Shown here piece by piece: positions 22,954 to 30,586 of a stretch of 64,000 nt of DNA (position 1 is its first letter; every line of letters begins with the position of its first letter). Source of the DNA: an uncultured Christensenellaceae bacterium (GTDB lineage: Bacteria > Bacillota > Clostridia > Christensenellales > Borkfalkiaceae); the NCBI GenBank assembly GCA_910586655.1, contig CAJUIR010000002.1, positions 124,001-188,000 on the forward strand, given 5' to 3'. A model generated the notes under the pieces. It was not told the DNA's origin. It saw only the letters and a program-made list of their open reading frames with translations, and did not search any database. The position numbers were made by a program, and so were the translations under genes.

Positions 22954-24594
22954 TCAAGTCGAATCTTCGGGCGGTTCCGCAAGAACGGTTTTTTGCTCGC
23001 TATAAACGACAAAACCTGCTTTGGCTTTGGACGGTTTTTTAACGTGTTTTAATTTGCAGTAGTCTATGGGGATGCGCCCGCCGTTGGCGTCCGAGTACTT
23101 TGCGCAGATCTGCGCCGCAAATAAAAGGACACCGTCGGGGAGCGTTCTGCCTTCCGTTTTGATCAGGACATGGCTCGAATGGTATTTCTGCGCGTGAAGC
23201 CAGACGTCCTCGGGAGCGCCCGATTTTACCAATCTGTCGTTTTGTAAATTGTTTCTGCCCGCATAGATGCGGAAACCGTCTTTTTCATACGTGCGGAAGG
23301 GGATTTCATCTTTTTTCTTGCGCGGTTTTTCCTGCGGCGCGCGAAGCAAACCTTCGCCGAGCATTTCTTCTTCGACGGAGCGCAGATCCTCTTCGCAGGA
23401 CGCGACGGAAAGGGCTGATAGCAGGCTTTCCGCGTAATCGATTTCGGCGCGTGTTTCCCGCTCCTGCGGGGCAAGCGCTTCGAGCGTGCGCTTTTGTTTG
23501 CGGTATTTCTTATAGTACTGCTGAGCGTTTTGCGTGGGGGAAAGCATCGGGTCGAGCAGGATCTTTGTCTGCGTTCCGTCGTACCAGTTTTCGAGCACGC
23601 AGCCCTTCATGCCTTTTTCAAGACGGTACAAATTCGCCGTCAACAGTTCGCCTTTCATGCGGTTTTCTTCACAGCCTTCTGCGGCGGCTTTTCTCTCCAA
23701 CGTTAAAACAAGCCGCTGTTCGTGTTTCTTTTTCGCCGAATTGACTGTTGATTCCAGTTTGCGTTTCAGTTGGGCGAACGCGGCGGCGGCGCGCCGTTTG
23801 GTATAGAAATAGGTTTGCGCCGCCGAAAGCGTAGGGAAGGGGATTCCGCCTTTTACGTTTCTTGCAAAAAAATCGACGGGTTGATTTTCGCGTTCCAAAA
23901 CGCACGGCTGGCATTCGTTTGAAAAAATAAAACGGGTAACGTGTTCCGTCAAATCTCCGCCGCGGTAAGTGGCGGCGATCAATTCCGCCGTTGCGGACGC
24001 AAGCCCCGCAACGCGGGTAAAGAGGAACCTCCCCAAATCCCCCTGTGCTTTTGTCAGAACGTTTCTCAGAGCCGCAGTATCCGAAGGGTTGACTTTGTCC
24101 TGCGGTTCGGGCAGGGTGTATTTTGCGCCTGCAAATACCGTTCGCTTTGTATTTTCGTCGAGCGAAGTCATTTTCAGCGCACCGAGGATTATACCGTTTT
24201 CCGTGAGGATCAGATTGGAATACTTGCCCATGATTTCTGCATACAGTACGCGTTCGCAGGAGGAAAAATCGCTTGTGCAAAGAAATTTAAAACAGAGAAT
24301 GCGCTCGAAGTCCGGCATGGTCACTTCCAGAATTTCTGCGCTTTGCAGATGTTTGCGCAGCAGCATACAGAAGTTGGGCGCGACAAGCGGATTTTCGCGC
24401 TCGTCTTCGGTGAAGTATGCGCCGCAATCCCGTGCATTTGAACTCAGAATCAGTTTCAAAGTCCGCTTACCGGTGTATATAATAAAAGAGAGTTCTTCGC
24501 GCGAAGGTTGATTGATGCGGTTGATCCTTCCGCCTTTCAGCGTTTCGTTTAATTCAGCGGCGTTGATCCTCAGCGTAAAAGCGTCTTGCGGCAT
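22954..24594 (-). CDS. rqcH: Ribosome-associated quality-control factor RqcH (NFACT/Rqc2 family)
   Basis: RqcH binds stalled 50S subunits carrying peptidyl-tRNA and directs addition of C-terminal alanine tails that mark nascent chains for ClpXP-type degradation. The 546-residue protein has the NFACT-N domain (residues 1 to about 260, with RINRINQPSREELSFIIYT and the GKYSNLIL block), two helical regions forming the middle coiled coil (about 270-420), and the NFACT-R domain near the end with DVWLHAQKYHSSHVLIKT. The start at 24594 has a GGAG site. A longer reading from 24633 is not family-like. It is divergent from tig-clpP-clpX, whose products work in the same quality-control network. Confidence 0.93.
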   Translation of the reverse strand: MPQDAFTLRINAAELNETLKGGRINRINQPSREELSFIIYTGKRTLKLILSSNARDCGAYFTEDERENPLVAPNFCMLLRKHLQSAEILEVTMPDFERILCFKFLCTSDFSSCERVLYAEIMGKYSNLILTENGIILGALKMTSLDENTKRTVFAGAKYTLPEPQDKVNPSDTAALRNVLTKAQGDLGRFLFTRVAGLASATAELIAATYRGGDLTEHVTRFIFSNECQPCVLERENQPVDFFARNVKGGIPFPTLSAAQTYFYTKRRAAAAFAQLKRKLESTVNSAKKKHEQRLVLTLERKAAAEGCEENRMKGELLTANLYRLEKGMKGCVLENWYDGTQTKILLDPMLSPTQNAQQYYKKYRKQKRTLEALAPQERETRAEIDYAESLLSALSVASCEEDLRSVEEEMLGEGLLRAPQEKPRKKKDEIPFRTYEKDGFRIYAGRNNLQNDRLVKSGAPEDVWLHAQKYHSSHVLIKTEGRTLPDGVLLFAAQICAKYSDANGGRIPIDYCKLKHVKKPSKAKAGFVVYSEQKTVLAEPPEDST

Positions 24595-24623
24595 TGTTTT
24601 CTCCGAAATATCATGTCGGTTTG

Positions 24624-24652
24624 ATATTACCACAAAAAACCAAAATTGTAAA
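24624..24652 (-). promoter_or_regulatory. Promoter of rqcH
   Basis: On the minus strand: TTTACA (24647-24652), 17-bp spacer, TAATAT (24624-24629). Confidence 0.65.
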
Positions 24653-24728
24653 TAAAATCGCTTTCCTTTTATCCTTTGATATGATAAAATGAAATATACA
24701 AAATCAGAATCGGTACAGGAGTAAAAAC

Positions 24729-26213
24729 ATGAAGTACGAAGTGGCGGCAGCCGAAAAAAGCACGGTAAAAATTACGATTACGTTCACGTCCGAAGAATGG
24801 AAACAGGCGAACGATAAGGCTTACGTTCAAACGCGCAGCAAGTATGCGGTCAACGGATTCCGCAAGGGGAAGGCGCCCAAGCACGTTCTCGAATTGTATT
24901 ACGGCAAAGGTCTTTTTTATGAAGACGCGCTGAACCTGCTTTACAGCGAACACTACGGAAAAATTCTCGAAAAAGAAAAGGAAAAGTTTACGTCGGTCGG
25001 CGAACCCGCGCTTTCGGTGGAAGATATTTCCGAAGAAAAAGTCGTTCTCGTTGCCGTAACGCCCGTAAAACCCGACGTGAAAATCGGCAATTATAAGGGT
25101 ATAAAAATCAACAAATATGAGTATACTGTTACGGACGCCGACGTGGACGCCGAAATCGACGGCGTGCGCGAACGCGTTGCCGAAAAGGTGGAAATCGAAG
25201 ATCGCACGGCACAAATGAAGGATACCGCGAATATCGATTTCGTAGGAAAACTGAACGGAAAAGAGTTTGAAGGCGGATCGGGAAAGGCGTTCGACTTGAC
25301 GCTCGGTTCGCACCAGTTTATCCCCGGATTCGAGGAACAGGTCGTCGGCATGAAGAAAGGCGAAACCAAAGATTTAGAGGTAACTTTCCCCGAAGATTAT
25401 CAGGCCGAAGATTTAAAGGGCAAGAAAGCGGTCTTTACGGTTACGCTTAATAAAATTACCGGCAGTAAACTTCCCGCACTCGACGAGGAATTCGCCAAGA
25501 AGATGGGCAGCGACAGCGTGGAAGCATATAAGGCGAAAGTGCGCGAGCGTTTGGAAAAGAATGCGGAAAACCGTTCGAGAAACGAAACGGAGAACGCGAT
25601 CATTACCGAAATTGCCAAGACGGCTACCGCCGAAATTCCCGATGCAATGGTCGAAGCACAGGAAGATTATTCTTTGCAGAAGATGGAATATAACCTCATG
25701 TATCAGGGGATCAAGTTAGACGATTATCTTTCCTATCTCGGGACGACGCGCGAAGAGTATAAAAAGAACTTCGAAGAAGAAGCACGCAGAAACGTGTTGC
25801 AGCAACTCGTGGTGGAAAAGATCATCCAACTGGAAAACATCAAAGCAAGCGAAAAGGAAATTTCCGCAAAGGTTGCAGAGCAGGCAAAGAGCGTCGGCAA
25901 AACGGCGGAAGAATATAAAAAGACGATGGATCCCAGACAACTGGAATACATCGAAAACGACATTAAAGTGACCAAACTGTTCGACTTTTTAGCGGCGAAC
26001 AACGAAATGGTCGTTTATAAAGAAGAAAAGAAGACCGCGAAAAAACCTGCGGCGAAGAAAACGACGGCAAAGTCTCAGGAGGCGGAAGGGGAAGCGCCCG
26101 CGCCCGCAAAGAAACCTACGGCTAAGAAAACCGCATCTCAGGAAAAACCTGCCGAAAAGAAGACGAGCGCAAAAGCGGCGAAACCTGCCGCAAAAAAAGA
26201 AGGAGATAAGTAA
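24729..26213 (+). CDS. tig: Trigger factor with a Lys/Ala-rich C-terminal tail
   Basis: Trigger factor is the ribosome-bound chaperone and peptidyl-prolyl isomerase. The N-terminal ribosome-binding domain has VNGFRKGKAPKHVLELYYG (signature GFRxGKxP at about residues 38-46). The FKBP-like isomerase domain lies at about 150-240 (DTANIDFVGKLNGKEFEGG, FIPGFEEQVVGMKKGE), and the helical chaperone arms at about 250-430. The usual length is about 430 residues, whereas this protein has 494. The last 60 or so residues are a repetitive tail of AKKPAAKKTTAK-type units, unlike standard trigger factor. The ATG follows a CAGGAG site. clpP overlaps its stop by one base. Confidence 0.95.
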   Translation: MKYEVAAAEKSTVKITITFTSEEWKQANDKAYVQTRSKYAVNGFRKGKAPKHVLELYYGKGLFYEDALNLLYSEHYGKILEKEKEKFTSVGEPALSVEDISEEKVVLVAVTPVKPDVKIGNYKGIKINKYEYTVTDADVDAEIDGVRERVAEKVEIEDRTAQMKDTANIDFVGKLNGKEFEGGSGKAFDLTLGSHQFIPGFEEQVVGMKKGETKDLEVTFPEDYQAEDLKGKKAVFTVTLNKITGSKLPALDEEFAKKMGSDSVEAYKAKVRERLEKNAENRSRNETENAIITEIAKTATAEIPDAMVEAQEDYSLQKMEYNLMYQGIKLDDYLSYLGTTREEYKKNFEEEARRNVLQQLVVEKIIQLENIKASEKEISAKVAEQAKSVGKTAEEYKKTMDPRQLEYIENDIKVTKLFDFLAANNEMVVYKEEKKTAKKPAAKKTTAKSQEAEGEAPAPAKKPTAKKTASQEKPAEKKTSAKAAKPAAKKEGDK

Positions 26214-26806
26214 TGCAGGAAAAGAACGTACTCATTCCTTACGTTGTGGAACGCACTTCGGGCGGTGAAAGAAGTTATGATTTATATTCCCGTTTGCTGG
26301 AAGACAGAATCATATTTTTAAGCGGTGAAATCGACGACGCGGTCGCAAACACGGTTGTGGCGCAACTCATTTACTTAGAAGGAAAAGATCCGACCAAAGA
26401 CATCAGCCTTTACATCAACAGTCCCGGCGGATCGGTTTCCGCAGGAATGGCGATCTACGATACGATGAATTACATCAAGTGCGACGTTTCGACGATCTGT
26501 ATCGGTTTGGCGGCGAGTATGGGCGCGTTCCTGCTTGCGGCGGGTACAAAAGGAAAACGTTACGCGCTGAAAAACAGCGAGATCATGATCCATCAGCCTT
26601 TGGGCGGCGCGCAAGGTCAGGCGAGCGACATTCAGATCCAGGCGGAGCATATTTTGCGCATCAAAAAGAAGATGACCCGGATCCTTGCGGAGAATACGGG
26701 AAAACCCGTAGAAACCGTGGAAAAGGATACGGACCGCGACAATTATCTTACGGCGGACGAAGCGCTCGAGTACGGATTGATCGACAGAGTTTACGTCAGA
26801 AGATAA
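26213..26806 (+). CDS. clpP: ATP-dependent Clp protease proteolytic subunit ClpP
   Basis: ClpP is the tetradecameric serine protease chamber used by ClpX and ClpC. The 197-residue protein has the catalytic Ser in GLAASMGAF (residue 102), the His in MIHQPLGG (residue 127) and the Asp within KDTDRDNYL (about 172-176), in typical positions. PGGSVSAGMAIYDTM is also diagnostic. The ATG overlaps the tig TAA by one base and is preceded by AAGGAG inside the tig tail codons, so translation is coupled. clpX follows after 19 bases. Confidence 0.97.
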   Translation: MQEKNVLIPYVVERTSGGERSYDLYSRLLEDRIIFLSGEIDDAVANTVVAQLIYLEGKDPTKDISLYINSPGGSVSAGMAIYDTMNYIKCDVSTICIGLAASMGAFLLAAGTKGKRYALKNSEIMIHQPLGGAQGQASDIQIQAEHILRIKKKMTRILAENTGKPVETVEKDTDRDNYLTADEALEYGLIDRVYVRR

Positions 26807-26825
26807 TTTAAATTTCGGAGTAATA

Positions 26826-28061
26826 ATGGCAAATAAATACCAAGAAAACTGTTCTTTCTGCGGCAAAGAAAAATCCAAAACCAAAAAACTGATCGCAGGT
26901 CCCGACGGGATCTTTATCTGCGACGAATGCGTAGCGCTTTGTAACGACATGCTTGCAAAGATCCCTTCGTCGGCGGCTTCCGAACAGATCGAACTGAAAA
27001 AGCCTTCGGAGATCAAAGAAGAACTCGATCAGTATATTATCGGTCAGGATAAGGCGAAACGCGTGCTTTCGGTTGCCGTTTATAACCACTATAAACGCAT
27101 CAACGCGATGGCTGCCGGCAAGAAAGACGACGACGTGGAAATCGAAAAGAGCAATATTTTATTGCTCGGTCCTACGGGCAGCGGCAAGACGTTGCTTGCT
27201 CGGACGCTTGCGAAAATTCTGAACGTTCCGTTTGCGACGAGCGACGCGACGACGCTGACCGAGGCAGGCTACGTTGGCGAAGACGTGGAAAATATTCTGT
27301 TGAAACTCATTCAGAATGCCGATTTCGATATCGAACGCGCACAGCGCGGGATCATCTATATCGACGAAATCGATAAAATTGCGCGAAAGGGCGAGAACGT
27401 TTCCATCACGCGCGACGTTTCGGGCGAAGGGGTGCAGCAGGCGCTTCTTAAAATTATCGAAAGCACGGTTGCAAACGTTCCTCCGCAGGGAGGAAGAAAA
27501 CATCCCCAGCAGGACTGCATGCGCATCGACACGACGAATATTCTGTTCATCTGCGGCGGCGCGTTCGTGGGACTGGACAAAATCGTAGGCGCAAGAAAAG
27601 ATGATTCCGGTTTGGGGTTCGGCGGCAAGGTGAAACTGGGCGAGCATGAAGTGGATTATTCTCTGCTCGACGACGTAAAACCGCAGGATCTGACCAAATT
27701 CGGCTTAATCCCCGAATTCGTCGGACGCGTTCCCATCGTGGTCAGTTTACAGCAACTCGACGAAGCCGCTTTGGTGAACATTCTCACGCAACCCAAAAAC
27801 GCGATCATCAAACAGTATCAGAAGTTGGTGGGGCTTGACGGCGTAAAACTGACGGTGGAAGACGCCGCCGTCCGAGAGATCGCCAATACCGCAATTCGCT
27901 TGAAGACGGGCGCGAGAGGGTTGCGTACGATCATCGAAAGCATTATGACTGACGTGATGTACGACATTCCTACCCAGAAGAATGTGGAAGAAGTGATCAT
28001 AACGCGCGAATGCGTCGAAAAAGGCGCAAAACCCAAACTGGTTTATAAAAAATCCGCATAA
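26826..28061 (+). CDS. clpX: ATP-dependent Clp protease ATP-binding subunit ClpX
   Basis: ClpX is the AAA+ unfoldase that feeds ClpP. The 411-residue protein has the N-terminal C4 zinc-binding dimerisation domain (CSFCGKEKSK to ICDECVALC, residues about 9-38), Walker A GPTGSGKT (about 115-122), Walker B IIYIDEIDKI, sensor and arginine-finger blocks (LIPEFVGRVPIVV), and the GARGLRTIIESIMTDVMYD C-terminal part. It ends the tig-clpP-clpX operon. The lon and ysxC genes that follow in Bacillus are absent. Confidence 0.97.
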   Translation: MANKYQENCSFCGKEKSKTKKLIAGPDGIFICDECVALCNDMLAKIPSSAASEQIELKKPSEIKEELDQYIIGQDKAKRVLSVAVYNHYKRINAMAAGKKDDDVEIEKSNILLLGPTGSGKTLLARTLAKILNVPFATSDATTLTEAGYVGEDVENILLKLIQNADFDIERAQRGIIYIDEIDKIARKGENVSITRDVSGEGVQQALLKIIESTVANVPPQGGRKHPQQDCMRIDTTNILFICGGAFVGLDKIVGARKDDSGLGFGGKVKLGEHEVDYSLLDDVKPQDLTKFGLIPEFVGRVPIVVSLQQLDEAALVNILTQPKNAIIKQYQKLVGLDGVKLTVEDAAVREIANTAIRLKTGARGLRTIIESIMTDVMYDIPTQKNVEEVIITRECVEKGAKPKLVYKKSA

Positions 28062-28073
28062 TAAAGGCAAAAG

Positions 28074-28102
28074 AAAAAGCACCCGAACGGGTGCTTTTTT
28101 CA
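28074..28102 (+). terminator. Terminator of tig-clpP-clpX
   Basis: AAAAAGCACCCG / CGGGTGCTTTTT with a 2-base loop and T run. Confidence 0.9.
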
Positions 28103-28159
28103 TATAAATTTTTGCATTCCTCAATAAACATTGTTTATGCGGTGCAGCGCAGTGTACTT

Positions 28160-28990
28160 TTATTCGGCAATCTCATAAACGATGTGCAAACCGGTTCCGG
28201 TATCGATCGTCATTTCAATGGAAAGTTGATTTTCGCTAATTTTAAACGTTTGTGGAGCGAAACTCGTTTCACTGTCAGGAGTTGCCGTTACGGACGTTCC
28301 GTTCTGAACGTAAGTTCCCGTAATGGTTTCACCATTTACCGTCATCGAAAATCCTCCGTTTTCATTGAAGGAAATTACCGATCCGACATATGCCGATTTC
28401 ATAATTTCAAGAGTTGCATTCATTTGATCTTTGAACGCTTGATCTACGGAAGAATCAAACTGGAAGTACAAATCTTTAAAGGCATAAGTTTTACCTGCAA
28501 CGCTTTCCGCAGAATTGGTATTGTCTTCGTTTTCGTTATTATTGTCGTTGTCATTATCGTTGTCATTATCGTTGTCGGTATTTCCGCCTTGCAATTTATA
28601 ATACATTGTCATGGAAATGCTGCTTTCGGTCATCGAAAGAGTAACGTAATCACCCTTCACTTTTGCAGTTTGATCGCCGTCTTCCGCAGTTAAAGTCAGT
28701 GTGGCGCCGTTTTGCTGGTAAGTACCTGTTGCGCTGTTGCCCAGTACTGACATTGTGAACTCGTTTGACTGACCGAATTCGATTTCGGAACCGGCATACA
28801 GTCTGTTCATCTGATTTTCCGCCTCATCTTTTACCATGCCGGTTGCGCCCTTTGTGATTTCGACTTTTTCGAAAACGTAAGTTTTTCCCGCTACGGGGTC
28901 TGCGGTGCCGCCTCCGCAGGCAACCAGCCCGATCACGCATGCAATGCAAGCAATCAGAGCGGTAAGTGTGGTAACAAATCTCTTTTTCAT
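28160..28990 (-). CDS. Lipoprotein with two similar domains joined by an Asn-Asp linker
   Basis: The 276-residue protein has a lipoprotein signal peptide ending GLVAC (Cys at about 25). Two homologous domains follow. Domain 1 (about 33-130) begins VAGKTYVFEKVEI and contains AGSEIEFGQSNEFTMSV and GTYQQNGATLTLT. Domain 2 (about 165-275) begins VAGKTYAFKDLYF and contains VGSVISFNENGGFSMTV and GTYVQNGTSVTAT. The linker is an alternating Asn-Asp run. The beta-rich pattern recalls lipocalin-like extracytoplasmic domains, but the function is unknown. A perfect AAGGAG site precedes the start. The mRNA has an unusual 165-base leader able to form alternative hairpins, one of which pairs with codons 3-8. 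Confidence 0.8.
   Translation of the reverse strand: MKKRFVTTLTALIACIACVIGLVACGGGTADPVAGKTYVFEKVEITKGATGMVKDEAENQMNRLYAGSEIEFGQSNEFTMSVLGNSATGTYQQNGATLTLTAEDGDQTAKVKGDYVTLSMTESSISMTMYYKLQGGNTDNDNDNDNDNDNNNENEDNTNSAESVAGKTYAFKDLYFQFDSSVDQAFKDQMNATLEIMKSAYVGSVISFNENGGFSMTVNGETITGTYVQNGTSVTATPDSETSFAPQTFKISENQLSIEMTIDTGTGLHIVYEIAE
28546..28577. repeat. 12-bp tandem repeat encoding the Asn-Asp linker
   Basis: CGTTGTCATTAT occurs twice in tandem and begins a third time. On the minus strand it encodes alternating Asp and Asn. Copy number change would only lengthen or shorten the linker in frame. Confidence 0.7.
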
Positions 28991-29154
28991 AATTTCTCCT
29001 TAAAAAAAGTATATTTTCAAATCGAAATACACCTGCACGAGTATCTCAGATTTGTTACCACACAAATTTTACCGAATCACAAGGCATGTAAAGGCAAAAG
29101 AGATACGCAATACCGAACTGCATACCTTTTCTTTGTGATTCAATTTGTGTGGTA
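28967..29154 (-). promoter_or_regulatory. Structured 5' leader with mutually exclusive hairpins (candidate cis-regulatory RNA)
   Basis: On the minus strand the predicted transcript starts at about 29154. Its first 22 bases (29154-29133: TACCACACAAATT then GAATCACAA) are complementary to 29082-29056, interrupted by one 5-base insert, and the inner part continues with wobble pairs (AAGGTATGCA opposite 29081-29090). The 3' arm of this hairpin runs into TGTGGTAACAAATCT (29062-29048), which is perfectly complementary over 15 bases to AGATTTGTTACCACA in codons 3-8 of the lipoprotein gene (28981-28967). The two pairings share bases, so they compete. GTATCTC and GAGATAC (29100-29106 and 29041-29047) offer a further alternative. 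No known riboswitch class is recognised. Confidence 0.6.
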
Positions 29155-29159
29155 CTTTC

Positions 29160-29188
29160 ATTATATCACAGTCGATTCAAAAATACAA
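29160..29188 (-). promoter_or_regulatory. Promoter of the lipoprotein gene
   Basis: On the minus strand: TTGTAT (29183-29188), 17-bp spacer, TATAAT (29160-29165). Expected transcription start is about 29154, exactly the first base of the long inverted repeat. Confidence 0.75.
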
Positions 29189-29254
29189 CCGCTCGTAAAA
29201 ATTTTATTCCGAAATATGCCCTGAAAAAGATTTCCGAATCTGTTCGTCATATCA

Positions 29255-29283
29255 TTGTAATTTTTTTAATTATCGTGTATAAT
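29255..29283 (+). promoter_or_regulatory. Promoter of the ABC ATPase gene
   Basis: TTGTAA (29255-29260), 17-bp spacer, TATAAT (29278-29283). Confidence 0.75.
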
Positions 29284-29312
29284 GGGAATATATTTGTTAT
29301 GAGGGGTAAATT

Positions 29313-30437
29313 ATGCCCGAACTGGTTTTAAAAAATATCCGAAAAACGTATCCTGGCGGGAAAGTAGCAGTATCCGGATTGGATCTTACCGTGCGCGACG
29401 GGGAGTTCCTCGTCTTGGCAGGACCCGAAAATTGCGGAAAGACGACGCTGCTCAGAATGATTGCAGGTCTGGAAGATATTAGCGAAGGCGAAATGATTCT
29501 CGACGGAAAATCCGTCGTCGACGTTTCCGTTAAGAACAGAGATTTTGCCATGCTATTTCAGAATCAGACCATTTATTCTCATCTTTCCGTATACGATAAC
29601 ATTGCATACGGATTGCAGATCCGAAAAGTTCCCAAAGAGATTATCGATCCCAAGGTAAAAAGAGCGGCTGAGATTTTCGGACTGACCGATCTTTTAGCGC
29701 GAAAACCGAAACTTCTTTCAAGCATTCAGCGGCAGCGCGTTGCTCTTTGCCGTATGATCGTGCGCGAGCCGAAGATCATTCTGTTGGATGAACCGCTTTC
29801 GGGATTGGACGAAAAACTCCGAGCGCAAATGAAATCGGAACTCATTCAACTGCATGCGCGGTTTGCAACCACCGTGATCTATGCGGCGCAAGACCCTGCG
29901 GAAGCCCTGATGATGGGCGCGCGGATCGCCGTCTTAAAGGATGGAGTATTGCAGCAGGTCGATACGCCTCAGAATCTTTACGATTCGCCTGCGAATACGT
30001 TTGTCGCCGATTACATCGGACGTCCGTCCATCAATTTTTTCAAAAATGCAGCGCTCGTTTCCGAAGGGGAAAAAACGTTTGCCAAGTGCGCGGAAGGAAT
30101 GCAAATCGCAATCGATTCCAAACTCGTGAAACAAATCAAAAATATTACCGAGTATCTCGGCGCTTTGAAACCGGTCACCGTCGGCGTGCGTCCCGAAGAC
30201 GTCCAACTGAGTCTTACTACGGATCAGGGAAACGGGTTTACGGCAACCGTTACCGCTTCGGAATCTTACGGCGGAAAAGTCATTGTTACCTGCGCGTCGG
30301 AAGGCGGCGAGATCAAAGCATTCGCGTCTTCTGCGTTCCAAACGGGCGGAGAAGTGAATGCGGTATGTTCGGCGGAACACGTTTATTTATTTGACGGGGA
30401 AACGGGAGAAACGTTGTTCCGTATCGGCGAAAACTGA
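29313..30437 (+). CDS. MalK/MsmK-type ABC transporter ATPase with degenerate signature and switch motifs
   Basis: The 374-residue protein has the layout of sugar-importer (CUT1) ATPases: a nucleotide-binding domain (1 to about 235) and a C-terminal TOBE/regulatory domain (about 240-374, with VGVRPEDVQLSL). Walker A GPENCGKTT (37-45), the Q-loop MLFQNQ and Walker B IILLDEP (155-161) are intact. The signature is LSSIQ (135-139) instead of LSGGQ, and the switch His is replaced by Gln193 in AAQDPAEA. Both changes are expected to impair ATP hydrolysis. No permease or binding-protein gene is adjacent, which is usual for shared MsmK-type ATPases. A GAGGGG ribosome-binding site and its own promoter are present. 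Confidence 0.88.
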   Translation: MPELVLKNIRKTYPGGKVAVSGLDLTVRDGEFLVLAGPENCGKTTLLRMIAGLEDISEGEMILDGKSVVDVSVKNRDFAMLFQNQTIYSHLSVYDNIAYGLQIRKVPKEIIDPKVKRAAEIFGLTDLLARKPKLLSSIQRQRVALCRMIVREPKIILLDEPLSGLDEKLRAQMKSELIQLHARFATTVIYAAQDPAEALMMGARIAVLKDGVLQQVDTPQNLYDSPANTFVADYIGRPSINFFKNAALVSEGEKTFAKCAEGMQIAIDSKLVKQIKNITEYLGALKPVTVGVRPEDVQLSLTTDQGNGFTATVTASESYGGKVIVTCASEGGEIKAFASSAFQTGGEVNAVCSAEHVYLFDGETGETLFRIGEN

Positions 30438-30470
30438 GAAACAGAATCGATCATAATAAGAAATTTACCA

Positions 30471-30507
30471 AAGAGCGTTTGTGAAATCATACGCTCTTAC
30501 TTTTTTC
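30471..30507 (+). terminator. Terminator after the ABC ATPase gene
   Basis: AAGAGCGT / ACGCTCTT stem with a 12-base loop and TTTTTT soon after. Confidence 0.75.
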
Positions 30508-30524
30508 ACAGACGGCGAAAAACG

Positions 30525-30553
30525 TTGACAAACAACCGTAAATGAATTAAGAT
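30525..30553 (+). promoter_or_regulatory. Promoter of the heavy-metal exporter gene
   Basis: TTGACA (30525-30530), 17-bp spacer, TAAGAT (30548-30553). Confidence 0.65.
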
Positions 30554-30586
30554 TGACTTTGACAAAAAACAAAGGGGGATTAGAAT

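Noticed and set aside
22707..23042. Plus-strand frame of 111 codons
   Set aside because: It lies antisense to the SRP RNA and the 3' end of rqcH; the RNA gene has a promoter, conserved loops and a terminator.
28546..28577. Short tandem repeat considered as CRISPR or minisatellite
   Set aside because: Only about 2.6 copies of a 12-bp unit, coding, and without spacers.
28091..28693. Plus-strand frame of 200 codons
   Set aside because: Antisense to the lipoprotein gene; the Val/Ile run is the complement of the Asn-Asp linker.
29056..29154. Inverted repeat considered as a MITE or other small mobile element
   Set aside because: No target-site duplication seen, a promoter fires exactly into it, and a third complementary copy lies in the coding region, which fits a regulatory leader better.
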